Shown: piece by piece, positions 17,970 to 27,287 of the stretch
Layout: every line of letters begins with the position of its first letter
How positions within the stretch are numbered: position 1 is the stretch's first letter
Assembly: GCA_021810105.1 (NCBI GenBank)
Contig: JAJZJM010000003.1
Coordinates: 1 to 64,000 of the forward strand
Length of the DNA: 64,000 nt
DNA from: Microcaldota archaeon
GTDB lineage: Archaea > Micrarchaeota > Micrarchaeia > Micrarchaeales > Micrarchaeaceae
Direction of reading: 5' to 3'
Made by a program: the position numbers and the translations under genes
Notes under the pieces: generated by a model
The model's input: only the letters and a program-made list of their open reading frames with translations
Databases searched by the model: none
Told to the model about the DNA's origin: nothing

Positions 17970-18863
17970 TTGATGGATAAAATAAAATTAGGCAATACAA
18001 ACGAAATGCTGCCGGAAATAGGAATCGGCACATGGAAAATGCCTAATAATTCCATAGCCGCTGAAACTGCCATAAAATATGCCATAGATAACGGAGCATA
18101 TTTCGTAGATACTGCAGAAATGTACGGCAATGAGGAAATGGTAGGGAGGGCGATAAAAGGCAAACCTGTTTTTATTGCAACAAAAGTGTCCCCACACAAC
18201 TTCAGATATGAAGCTATTATCAATTCGTGTAATCTAAGCCTCAGAAAGCTAAACGTAAATAAAATAGATTTATATCAACTTCATTGGCCAAACCATAGCA
18301 TACCAATATCTGAAACTATGAAAGCTATGGAGCAACTTCAGAATGATGGAAAAATACAGCATATAGGCGTAAGCAACTTTGACATAGAAGAATTCGAAGA
18401 GGCCCAAAATTGCCTTAAAAATAGCAAGATAGTATCAAATCAAATCGAATATAGCGTTTTGGTAAGAGATATAGGAGATAACTTTATTGAATTCGCAAAG
18501 AAAAATGATATAACAATACTTGCATACAGCCCCCTGTCTAGAGGAGCATTATTTTCTGAAAAATATGCCGATCTGCTCAGCACATTATCTAATATTGGAG
18601 ATAAGTACGAGAAGACGCCTGCACAAGTCGCTCTAAACTGGCTCTTTAGAAATGGCAATGTTGTTGCAATACCAAAAGCAATAGACGAATCCCATATAAA
18701 TGAGAATATAGGCGCATCGGGATGGCATCTCTCAGAAAAGGATGCATCAGAAATATCTTCTGCGCTTTCTGGCGAAAGAAGAAGACCAATATCTTCTATA
18801 TTTACTAAAACATTAAAAAGAAATGGGGCATGGTCAAAATTCGGATCAAAATTCTTAAAATAA
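17970..18863 (+). CDS. aldo/keto reductase
   Basis: DTAEMYGNEE, ATKVSPHNF, YQLHWPN, GVSNFDIEE motifs. Confidence 0.9.
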   Translation: MMDKIKLGNTNEMLPEIGIGTWKMPNNSIAAETAIKYAIDNGAYFVDTAEMYGNEEMVGRAIKGKPVFIATKVSPHNFRYEAIINSCNLSLRKLNVNKIDLYQLHWPNHSIPISETMKAMEQLQNDGKIQHIGVSNFDIEEFEEAQNCLKNSKIVSNQIEYSVLVRDIGDNFIEFAKKNDITILAYSPLSRGALFSEKYADLLSTLSNIGDKYEKTPAQVALNWLFRNGNVVAIPKAIDESHINENIGASGWHLSEKDASEISSALSGERRRPISSIFTKTLKRNGAWSKFGSKFLK

Positions 18864-18866
18864 GAA

Positions 18867-19202
18867 GTGATAATTATGGAAAAGATTATGCCGATAGGTA
18901 AAATAAGTGATTTCGATGAGGGAAAAGGCAAATCAGTAAAAATAGATGATGACACTCAAGTTGCAGTATTCAAAATAGGCGGCAAGATATTCGTTATTGA
19001 AGAAAGCTGCCCTCATCAAGGCGGCCCGTTATCTGAAGGCGAGGTTGAAGGGCTAAATGTCATATGTCCATGGCACCAAATGAAGTATGAATTGGAATCT
19101 GGAAACTCTTCGTCAGATGCATGGGATAAAGAATACAAGGTAAAAGCATTTAAGGTAATTTTGGAAGGAGAAGACGTAAAAATAGAGATTCCAGATTTAT
19201 AG
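18867..19202 (+). CDS. Rieske [2Fe-2S] ferredoxin-like protein
   Basis: CPHQGGPLSEG and CPWHQMKYEL motifs. Confidence 0.88.
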   Translation: MIIMEKIMPIGKISDFDEGKGKSVKIDDDTQVAVFKIGGKIFVIEESCPHQGGPLSEGEVEGLNVICPWHQMKYELESGNSSSDAWDKEYKVKAFKVILEGEDVKIEIPDL

Positions 19203-19400
19203 TAACACATGTGAATATTCTAATAAACGGAGCGCCGCAATAAATAATAATATAAGGAACGAACTAGCAAGGTAATTTTTTACATGGCCCGGCAGTTTTC
19301 TAATTTCAGATATAATTATGACTACAAAAACCATAAAATTAATTATGATAAGGCTTCCGATTAAAACAAGATTCAATAAGTTTTCAAGTATTTGTAACAA
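19197..19400 (-). CDS. small two-helix membrane protein, last gene of T4SS/Ced-like operon
   Basis: 67-aa hydrophobic ORF overlapping the end of 19373-20065. Confidence 0.45.
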   Translation of the reverse strand: MLQILENLLNLVLIGSLIIINFMVFVVIIISEIRKLPGHVKNYLASSFLILLFIAALRLLEYSHVLL

Positions 19401-20065
19401 AGAAAATCACTTTCTGTTAAATTAATAATAAAATTCCTTCTCCTAAAAATCAATGTATCAAGATTGCTTATGCTCCATTGCCAAAGAAAGCCCTGCCATG
19501 CGGACATAGCAGCAAACACGCACGCTCCCTTCTTGCCTTTCCCCCCATAAAGCAGGTATTCTTTATTCGGCTCTTGATTAAAACCAGATTTGTTCTCTTC
19601 TTTCAACCATAAATTATACCTGAAGTAATCAAAAACCCTTTTTATGTTATCTCCTTTGCAAACGATGTCTCCATACAGAATTAACCCTTTTCCATTGTTA
19701 TTTTCCAGGTAGTATTCAAATTCTTCATTTAATGACCAGTAATCAAGCATTTCTGACTCTTTCCGAACATTTTTCAGCAAACTAAATGTGCTAATGCAGC
19801 CTCTCCATTTCGAAATTCGTAAAAATTCATTATCAACAACCTCTAAAGGATTTATTATATGGGTTTTAGGCGAATACCCGCCTTGTTTGATATCCAAAAT
19901 TATTTTATTCCCTGTAAATTCTGTTACTAACATTAGTGACAAGCACACGCTGCCTCCTAGAAATAAATAAGTAAAATTTAATGAAATAAAAACAAACACA
20001 AATGAAAGCAAAACTGTTAAGATAAGAAAAAAACCAATTAACCCAAATCCTAAACTACCGCTCAT
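19373..20065 (-). CDS. membrane-anchored protein of unknown function in T4SS/Ced-like operon
   Basis: N-terminal TM helices, soluble C-terminal domain, overlapping gene order. Confidence 0.55.
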   Translation of the reverse strand: MSGSLGFGLIGFFLILTVLLSFVFVFISLNFTYLFLGGSVCLSLMLVTEFTGNKIILDIKQGGYSPKTHIINPLEVVDNEFLRISKWRGCISTFSLLKNVRKESEMLDYWSLNEEFEYYLENNNGKGLILYGDIVCKGDNIKRVFDYFRYNLWLKEENKSGFNQEPNKEYLLYGGKGKKGACVFAAMSAWQGFLWQWSISNLDTLIFRRRNFIINLTESDFLCYKYLKTY

Positions 20066-20694
20066 CGTATCTCTTTGTTTAGTTTTTTAATAATCTCTAT
20101 ATCTACTCCCAACCATCTGGCAAAATCGTTTTCCGCAATCCCGCCTTTTTTGGTCAAATTATGGTAAATCTCCTTGTAAAATTCCCTATACGCCTTTAAT
20201 GACTCATTTAAAGAGGCAGCTTCTAGCTTTGCATCGTAAAGATTTTTGGATAATTTTACATTAGCCAAGTTCAATCTCTTTATAAGAGTAGACAATCTCT
20301 CTATAAGTAGATCATCGGCAGATTGCGTTGAAGATATATTGCAATTTTTAAGCAAATCTATTACATACGGAAGTAAATCTATGTAATTGAATTCATATTG
20401 ACTATGGATGGCTTGTACAAACGCCAAAAAATTTGTCATGTGAGAAATGTTTTTCATTATCGAATAACTATTGTAACTAAAATTATAAGCTACTTTATCT
20501 GTGCATAATTCCAGAATGATTGTACTCTCTAAATCATGGCAGTTTTTTACATCGTAACATAATTTAGAACCACTACTAATAATATTTAAACCTCCAAATG
20601 ACTCCATAAAGGAAGAAAGTTCCTTAAAACCAGATTTTAATGCCCCTTTTATTACAAAAGAAGATGTAAAAATTTTATTTGTATTGTCAATCAA
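20062..20694 (-). CDS. cytosolic protein of unknown function in T4SS/Ced-like operon
   Basis: 210-aa ORF overlapping both neighbours. Confidence 0.55.
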   Translation of the reverse strand: MIDNTNKIFTSSFVIKGALKSGFKELSSFMESFGGLNIISSGSKLCYDVKNCHDLESTIILELCTDKVAYNFSYNSYSIMKNISHMTNFLAFVQAIHSQYEFNYIDLLPYVIDLLKNCNISSTQSADDLLIERLSTLIKRLNLANVKLSKNLYDAKLEAASLNESLKAYREFYKEIYHNLTKKGGIAENDFARWLGVDIEIIKKLNKEIR

Positions 20695-21790
20695 AAGCCC
20701 TCACCCCCTTTATGGATTCTATAGAAAGCGCAACAGAAGCCTCGTCTACACCAAGCTCAGAGAAAAAAGATATTATATCAATTCTTTTTACTCCAAGCCC
20801 CATCATCATGCTGATTACCTGCACCAAATCTAGGGACTGCCCAGCATCTTCGAAGAACCGAAACAACTTTAATCTACCTTCTGTATCAATTCCCATATTG
20901 GATATTGCATTAGATATACTCTCTTTAGACATTTTCATTTTTTCACCACAGAATGATAAAGAATATGACTTAAAAGAAAAGCCCTCTACCTTAACAACAA
21001 AATTCTGTTCGAAGTTGCTCCTATTGCGCATAGAAACAACGCAACACCCTCTTTTAAGAGACTTTACCGTTTCAACATCATTGTACTTTAGCAAGCCAGA
21101 AGATGAAAGCGCATCAAAATTATCAGACCCCTGTAAACGAAAAACAAAGCTGCATGCAGCATTTGCCAATATCTCATTATTTACGTCTTTCATTAATTGT
21201 GTTGCTACTATTATAGAAAATCCAAACTTACGTCCCTCTCGAAATAGCCTCCCTAACACCTTTTCATAATCTGCCAATTTCCATGCCTCGTCTATTACAA
21301 TAACCCAAGATACTCTTTCATTTAGTTCAGAGCATGACATGGACTTGGACACTTCTATTAGTATATCTCTTGCAACACAACCTGCTATTGAAGGATCTTT
21401 TATAGTCGACAGGTCTATGGACGAAATACGATTGCATAAAAAATCAACAAGCCTTACATTTCTATCTATATCTCTCCTAACATTACCACCAAGCCCCATT
21501 ACCAGTTGTGAATACTCTGAAGACCAGTCAATTATCAAAACATTTACTTTTGAGCTAATTAGCATGCGCATTATCATGCTTTTTAGCAAGTAGCTCTTTC
21601 CAGACCCGGTCATTCCAACAATGGATATATGTGGGTTTATCAATTTGCTATTATTAAGGAAAAATGGCAAATTATATACCAAAGTTTTGCCTACGTATAT
21701 TCCATCAGTTATATCATCGTCTTCTGGAGCCGGCTCGCTTGCCATAAACACAGTCAATAGTTTGGCTGCATTAATGGAATTTGATATCAT
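20687..21790 (-). CDS. VirB4/HerA/CedB-like DNA-transport ATPase motor domain
   Basis: Walker A ISIVGMTGSGKSYLLKS, Walker B WVIVIDEAWKL, FSIIVATQLMKDVNNEILANAACSFVFRL. Confidence 0.85.
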   Translation of the reverse strand: MISNSINAAKLLTVFMASEPAPEDDDITDGIYVGKTLVYNLPFFLNNSKLINPHISIVGMTGSGKSYLLKSMIMRMLISSKVNVLIIDWSSEYSQLVMGLGGNVRRDIDRNVRLVDFLCNRISSIDLSTIKDPSIAGCVARDILIEVSKSMSCSELNERVSWVIVIDEAWKLADYEKVLGRLFREGRKFGFSIIVATQLMKDVNNEILANAACSFVFRLQGSDNFDALSSSGLLKYNDVETVKSLKRGCCVVSMRNRSNFEQNFVVKVEGFSFKSYSLSFCGEKMKMSKESISNAISNMGIDTEGRLKLFRFFEDAGQSLDLVQVISMMMGLGVKRIDIISFFSELGVDEASVALSIESIKGVRAFD

Positions 21791-22596
21791 CGCATCACGT
21801 AATCAAACTTTATCAATTTCATTAATTCCGTGCCGCTAAGTATTGATGATTCCGCGCCGAAAATCGAACTCAAGCCCGATAATACTTCTTTTAAGTTAGA
21901 AAGTGCCTCCTCATCGGCTTTATATTTTACGCTCGCAGTGGAAGCGGTTACAACATAATACCGCATTTCTAAAGGTATCCCACCATTCTGTATTTGTGAA
22001 AGTTCATGACTCAGGTAAGATATCTCCTCTTTGAGCCTTGACGCTTTAAGCATGCCTTTGCCTGACTTCTGATTATGTATTCTGGATAATTCAATCTCCT
22101 TCATTTTTCTTTTTACCTGCAGCTTTTCTATCATTTTATCCGCTTTAAACCTCTTTACATAAGTGCTAATTCTGAAAGGAAATCCAATAGTTCCAATTAA
22201 TTTCTCTAATTTGTCTCTATCAACTTCAGAATCTGAAGTTGGCCTAAGCTCCGCGGCAGATATTGAAGTATAAGCACTCCCATCCCTTATGGATGCGGTT
22301 TGCCTGCTACCGCTCAGTTCAAAACCATCAAGCATTTGGATTATATTTGTATGCTTAAATATCAAAACCTCAATCATATTCCAGCCCTTGAATAAGATCA
22401 AAAACATAACACTGAGCAAAGATGTAATCGCTATAAGATACGGGTTAAAGGTAATGAATCCGGCTACCGCGTTAGCACAGCACACCAATGCGATTATATA
22501 GATAGTAAGATTCTCCACAAAATCACTAAAATATGTCAAATTTTCCAAAAGATACTTCCGAGCCCAAAGCACTAGCAAGTTCTCTGATAGAAACAA
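21787..22596 (-). CDS. two-TM protein with VirB4 N-terminal-like domain (VirB3-VirB4N-like)
   Basis: Two TM helices then a domain with GGIPLEMRYYVVTASTASVKYKADEEALSNLKEVLSGLSSIFGAESSILSGTELMKLI; ATGA overlap with ATPase. Start probably inside ORF. Confidence 0.55.
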   Translation of the reverse strand: MFLSENLLVLWARKYLLENLTYFSDFVENLTIYIIALVCCANAVAGFITFNPYLIAITSLLSVMFLILFKGWNMIEVLIFKHTNIIQMLDGFELSGSRQTASIRDGSAYTSISAAELRPTSDSEVDRDKLEKLIGTIGFPFRISTYVKRFKADKMIEKLQVKRKMKEIELSRIHNQKSGKGMLKASRLKEEISYLSHELSQIQNGGIPLEMRYYVVTASTASVKYKADEEALSNLKEVLSGLSSIFGAESSILSGTELMKLIKFDYVMR

Positions 22597-23557
22597 TAGT
22601 TATAATGAGACTGAATAATGGGAAAAAGAACACCTCTATGATTAAAACAGATACGGCTGCCATAACCTGCCGAAAGACTCCAGTGAAAGAGCTTACCAGT
22701 TTTGTCAAACCCGAAAGCAGGCCATTTCCAATAGGAGTTATCGCGTTCGCTGAAATGCCACCGCTTCCTGCAGACAGAATTTGCTCTTGCATTGATTGAG
22801 AGTTTAAGTTAAAGGTAGTGAACGCCTGTGGCCCCAATCCTGCAGAGTAGTTTGCAGTTATCTGCGCATCTAATAAATAAGTTAGAGGATACACTGCAAA
22901 TAAGCCTATTGCGATTGCCATTATCATGCCCCCTACCTTCCTAGTCAAATAAAACGTGCGTAAAACTATCCCTATAGGGAGAAGAAATGGAATGGCAACA
23001 ATGGATACAACACTAAGCAGTGCAGATTGGGTATAAAGGTCAATTATCGCAAAAGTTAGCAGTTTTATTATAAAGCTCTCCTCAGACATTACTGGCGACA
23101 ATATGCTTGAAAAAGAGAAAGAGGCAAAACCAAGGTTCAAATCTGTAGCAGATATAACTCCCAAAAGCAAATAACTACCTGTTAATGGAACCAGCATTGT
23201 CAGAGATGCATCAAGCAATGAAGGATAACTCGCATTTCCGATCTTTATTGGTTGTAACCCCACCAGATAATTATCTGCAAAACAAATTGCATAGTTATCG
23301 TTCATAAACCCTGAACAATAGGCCTGAACGTTGGATGACTGCACAATGCTATTTACTAAAGATACACCCATCCCGCTAGGGCTGAAAAAAGTAAACAGCG
23401 CGCCAAGTATTAGCGCATTGATAAACGATTGAAAAAGCTCATCTTTGCCGAAAGATTTCAAGCGCCTGTAATCTATTCCGTACCCTATACCAAGCGCTAT
23501 GCCTCCTATGCTTATCATAATAGCTACTATGCTTACCGCAATCTCGTAGCCTATCAA
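22526..23557 (-). CDS. polytopic VirB6/CedA-like channel protein
   Basis: About seven TM helices, IPFLLPIGIVLRTFYLTRKVGGMIMAIAIGLFAVYPLTYLL; gene context. Confidence 0.6.
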   Translation of the reverse strand: MIGYEIAVSIVAIMISIGGIALGIGYGIDYRRLKSFGKDELFQSFINALILGALFTFFSPSGMGVSLVNSIVQSSNVQAYCSGFMNDNYAICFADNYLVGLQPIKIGNASYPSLLDASLTMLVPLTGSYLLLGVISATDLNLGFASFSFSSILSPVMSEESFIIKLLTFAIIDLYTQSALLSVVSIVAIPFLLPIGIVLRTFYLTRKVGGMIMAIAIGLFAVYPLTYLLDAQITANYSAGLGPQAFTTFNLNSQSMQEQILSAGSGGISANAITPIGNGLLSGLTKLVSSFTGVFRQVMAAVSVLIIEVFFFPLFSLIITIVSIRELASALGSEVSFGKFDIF

Positions 23558-23564
23558 TCAATCA

Positions 23565-23927
23565 CTACTGAGATGAATTTAAAGTCATATTGCTAAGCAA
23601 ATGCGTAGATGCCGTTGCAAACGATGTTGCCGCAACACTCAACACACCAACAACGATCGCGCCAATTATGATGTTTACTGCAGTACTGTGAAAGTTAGCC
23701 TTCTTGTCAGGTGGCATTATCTGGCCTAATGCGTAGAATACTCCTGCAATTATAAACATCACCGCACTAAGAATTGGCCCCACTTGGCCTAAAATATTCT
23801 TTATATTGGCTAGTTCAGTAACAATCTGAAAGCTATAGCCCACGCTTGCGCCTCTCACAAGTCCTACAAAAGATAACACCAGCAATGCGGGTATCAATAT
23901 GCATCTTCCCCGTAGAAAACCGCCCAT
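23565..23927 (-). CDS. VirB2/CedA1/TedC-like conjugative pilin
   Basis: Signal-like N-terminus, then two TM helices joined by a short polar loop (MPPDKKANFH); first gene of the operon. Confidence 0.65.
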   Translation of the reverse strand: MGGFLRGRCILIPALLVLSFVGLVRGASVGYSFQIVTELANIKNILGQVGPILSAVMFIIAGVFYALGQIMPPDKKANFHSTAVNIIIGAIVVGVLSVAATSFATASTHLLSNMTLNSSQ

Positions 23928-24039
23928 GCATCCACCATTTACTTTAATAAATATATTTTATACAAATATATATTTAAATACTTAGATAAATGATATTAGC
24001 GGAAGTGAGCACTAAATCGCTAATCATCTGATGAAAGCA

Positions 24040-25041
24040 TCAGGAGGTCTTGCCTATTGTGCTGAAATCTATAATCCTCTTTTTTTTAGACTCTTCGTCA
24101 CGTGAAAGCAGCACAACCCTGCTTGGCGAATGCTCTGCTGTGATTATATAACCGGTAAGCCTAGAAAGCTCCGAGGCAAATGCCTTTATCTCCTGGTGGT
24201 CAGGCATGCTTGATAAGTTTAGCCCCCGTGTATCCTCTCTAGCTCCCCCGACAAAAGAGAAACCCTTAACTTCAACATAATTCGGCATTGCTATCTTTAT
24301 CAAATTTGAATATCCTTCAGGATCGCACATATTCAACCCTTTTACAAGCGTCATACGCAATACAGTGCGGGTGTTTAGCCTTCTCATTACCGCAAGCGCA
24401 TCATTGAACCTCTGCCAGGCATTAGGTATCTTTGCGCGCACCGTTTTCTCATAGATCTCTGCATTTGGAGCCTGTAATGACACATAAAGCTGGGTTGGAA
24501 GGGGGTTAAGCCTCTCTAACGCTTCCGGCAATGTGCCATTGTGTACAAGGAATGTGCTAATGCCTCTTTTATGGAATTCAGAAAGCAGAGCACCCATTTT
24601 TGGATAAAACATTGGTTCTCCGGTAAGGCTTAACGCTACATGCTTTGGGCTATTTGCCTCCTCCCATCTCTTAAGCAGCAATTTATCCTCAAGACCTCCT
24701 TTATACCCACTTATAATCTTTCGCTGCTCGTTTATCATATTCTCTACTATCAAAACCGGATCATCCCACTTGCTTACGGCATTTAGCTCATTCCATTTGA
24801 AACCATGCTCTTCAGGTATCAGCCTCCAGCAGAAAGAACAACCCAGATCGCACCCAATGGCAGGTGTGCCTTGTATACACTGCCAGCTCCTTATCCCATA
24901 GAAAGTGTATTTATAGCACAAAGTTTTGCCACGTATGCCATTTGCAGTGTATTCGCATATTTTCACTGCAGAGTGCTCACCTACAAAGTGGTATCCCTGC
25001 TTTTGCATCCTTTGCTTAAGTTCTACAGGCATAGCTCCCAT
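24040..25041 (-). CDS. taw1: 4-demethylwyosine synthase, radical SAM TYW1
   Basis: CDLGCSFCWR radical SAM motif, AGLSLTGEPMFYPKM-type region, wybutosine synthase pattern. Confidence 0.88.
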   Translation of the reverse strand: MGAMPVELKQRMQKQGYHFVGEHSAVKICEYTANGIRGKTLCYKYTFYGIRSWQCIQGTPAIGCDLGCSFCWRLIPEEHGFKWNELNAVSKWDDPVLIVENMINEQRKIISGYKGGLEDKLLLKRWEEANSPKHVALSLTGEPMFYPKMGALLSEFHKRGISTFLVHNGTLPEALERLNPLPTQLYVSLQAPNAEIYEKTVRAKIPNAWQRFNDALAVMRRLNTRTVLRMTLVKGLNMCDPEGYSNLIKIAMPNYVEVKGFSFVGGAREDTRGLNLSSMPDHQEIKAFASELSRLTGYIITAEHSPSRVVLLSRDEESKKKRIIDFSTIGKTS

Positions 25042-25183
25042 AAAATCATCAAAACTCTATTATCATTCACATTTATATTCTGTATTATTGGATAGCATGC
25101 AAATGATTTAGGAGCATTGAACTCAAGTAATCATCAATGTACATCACAAATATATTATTTAAGTGCATGTTTAAAGTGATTAC

Positions 25184-26332
25184 ATGGGTGAATTGCCAGA
25201 GATACATAAAGGGTTGGATGGGGTATATGTAAGCGAAAGTACAATCTGCAAGGTTGATGGCACAGCAGGAAGGCTTTATTACAGGGGTTACCCGATTGAT
25301 GATATTGCTAAAAACTCTAACTATGAAGAAGCCGCATACCTATTGTTGAACGGGAAACTGCCAAATGGCGCAGAGCTTGAGGATTTCTCATCAAAGTTAA
25401 AAGCGGAAAGGGAGCTTCCTGATAAGATAATAAACATAATAACGGAATCTGCAGGCAAATCCGATCCTATGGACATACTGCGCACTGCAGTCTCATATCT
25501 TTCCATATATGACAACGATACAAAAACGCAAACAAAAGAGGCGAATCTCAAGAAAGCCATAAAGCTAATAGCGAAAACCTCTAGCATAGTTGCAACTATA
25601 GGTGCAGCAATGGAGGGAAGAAGCTACACAAAACCAGACTCATCCCTCGGGCACTCGGAAAACTTTATTTATATGCTTAAAGGAAAAAAACCTACGCCAG
25701 ATGAAGTAAAACCGGTTGAAATGATGTTTATTCTTCAGGCCGAGCATAGCACAAATGCCTCCACATTTGCAACTCTGGTTGCAGGTTCCACTCTTGCAGA
25801 TTTATATTCCGCAGTAACCGCAGGCATTTCTGCATTAAAAGGGCCTTTACATGGAGGTGCGGATGAAGAGGCCCTCAGGATGATGGAAGCCATAGGCGAT
25901 CCTAGCAACACAGAAGCATACATAAATGATGCTTTAGCTGGGAAGAAGAAGATAATGGGTTTTGGACATAGGGTCTATAAGGCGTACGATCCCAGAGCCA
26001 AGATAATAAAAGGATATTTGCTTACTCTACAGCAAAATCCCTCCGCCGAGGTTAAAAGACTTACAGAAATCGCATTAAGAGGGGAGAAGCTTATGATTGA
26101 TAAACTCGGCCAGACGCATGGCATTTGGCCTAATGTAGACTTCTTCGCAGGCCCTGTATATGTAAGCGCAGGCATAAAAGTGGACCTATTCACTCCTCTT
26201 TTTGCAGCTAGCAGGATGGCAGGATGGTGCGCACATATGATTGAATACTGGGAAGACAACAAGCTTATACGCCCTCTTGAACTATACAAAGGCGAAATTG
26301 ACAAAAAATACGTTCCAATAAATGACCGTTGA
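25184..26332 (+). CDS. gltA: citrate synthase
   Basis: LYYRGYPIDDIA, GPLHGGADEEAL, MGFGHRVYKAYDPRA. Confidence 0.93.
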   Translation: MGELPEIHKGLDGVYVSESTICKVDGTAGRLYYRGYPIDDIAKNSNYEEAAYLLLNGKLPNGAELEDFSSKLKAERELPDKIINIITESAGKSDPMDILRTAVSYLSIYDNDTKTQTKEANLKKAIKLIAKTSSIVATIGAAMEGRSYTKPDSSLGHSENFIYMLKGKKPTPDEVKPVEMMFILQAEHSTNASTFATLVAGSTLADLYSAVTAGISALKGPLHGGADEEALRMMEAIGDPSNTEAYINDALAGKKKIMGFGHRVYKAYDPRAKIIKGYLLTLQQNPSAEVKRLTEIALRGEKLMIDKLGQTHGIWPNVDFFAGPVYVSAGIKVDLFTPLFAASRMAGWCAHMIEYWEDNKLIRPLELYKGEIDKKYVPINDR

Positions 26333-27272
26333 TTTTATGAGAAAGAAAGTAGCAATATTGGGTGCTGGAAAGGTTGGTGCGACCACGGCCCAGAGGCTTG
26401 CTTATACGGAATCATGCGATATACTTCTATGGGACAGAACGGAAGGAGTTGCAAAAGGTATAGCACTTGATATAAAAGAAAGCTCTCCATTAGATGGATT
26501 TGACTCGGAAGTAGAAGGCACTTCTGACATTAAAGAAATTAAAAAAAGCGAAATAATAATAATGACTGCAGGGGCCCCTCGCAAGGAAGGGCAATCAAGG
26601 GATGACCTGCTTAAGACAAATGCTGCGATAGTCAAAGATCTATCTGTACAGATAAAGAGGTACTCTCCTGACAGCAAACTTATAGTTTTGACAAACCCCC
26701 TCGACGCAATGGTGTATCTTGCAAAGCAGACTACCGGATTTCCTAGGGAAAGGATCATGGGAATGGCAGGAATCCTTGATTCAGCAAGGTTCAGAACTTT
26801 TATATCTGATGCATTAAAAGTCAGCGTAAGCAGCGTTAACGGAATGGTGCTTGGCGGACACGGCGATTTCATGGTGCCTTTGCCAAAGCACTCAAGTGTG
26901 AATGGCATACCTATAACCGATTTGCTCACTGGCGACGAAATAAAAAAAATAGTTCAAAGAACAAGGGATGGTGGTGCTGAAATAATAAATCTAGAAAAAA
27001 AATCCAGCGCATATTATGCACCAGCATCCTCACTTGCGCTAATGGCAGAATCTATCTTAAAAGACAAAAAGATGGTTTTGCCATGCGCAGCGTATCTTAA
27101 TGGGGAATACGGTATAAAAGGAATATTCATGGGCGTCCCTGTAATAATTGGGGAAAAAGGGGTAGAGAAAATAATAGAACTTGACCTAACAAAACAGGAA
27201 TCCCAGCAGCTAAAAGAGTCTTCAGCCAAGATACATGAGTTGATCAAGCAGTTTGACAGAATTTATAAATGA
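26322..27272 (+). CDS. mdh: malate dehydrogenase
   Basis: GAGKVGATTAQRLAY, TAGAPRKEGQSRDDLLKTN, GGHGDFMVPL. Confidence 0.92.
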   Translation: MTVDFMRKKVAILGAGKVGATTAQRLAYTESCDILLWDRTEGVAKGIALDIKESSPLDGFDSEVEGTSDIKEIKKSEIIIMTAGAPRKEGQSRDDLLKTNAAIVKDLSVQIKRYSPDSKLIVLTNPLDAMVYLAKQTTGFPRERIMGMAGILDSARFRTFISDALKVSVSSVNGMVLGGHGDFMVPLPKHSSVNGIPITDLLTGDEIKKIVQRTRDGGAEIINLEKKSSAYYAPASSLALMAESILKDKKMVLPCAAYLNGEYGIKGIFMGVPVIIGEKGVEKIIELDLTKQESQQLKESSAKIHELIKQFDRIYK

Positions 27273-27287
27273 GATGCCAGGGATGAT

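Noticed and set aside
20687-21790. HerA-NurA DNA repair ATPase
   Set aside because: No NurA, Mre11 or Rad50 gene adjacent; neighbours are membrane proteins of pilin/channel type.
24000-24040. Possible C/D sRNA near CTGATGAAAGCATCAG
   Set aside because: It is better read as a simple hairpin after taw1; no proper C/D and C'/D' box arrangement.
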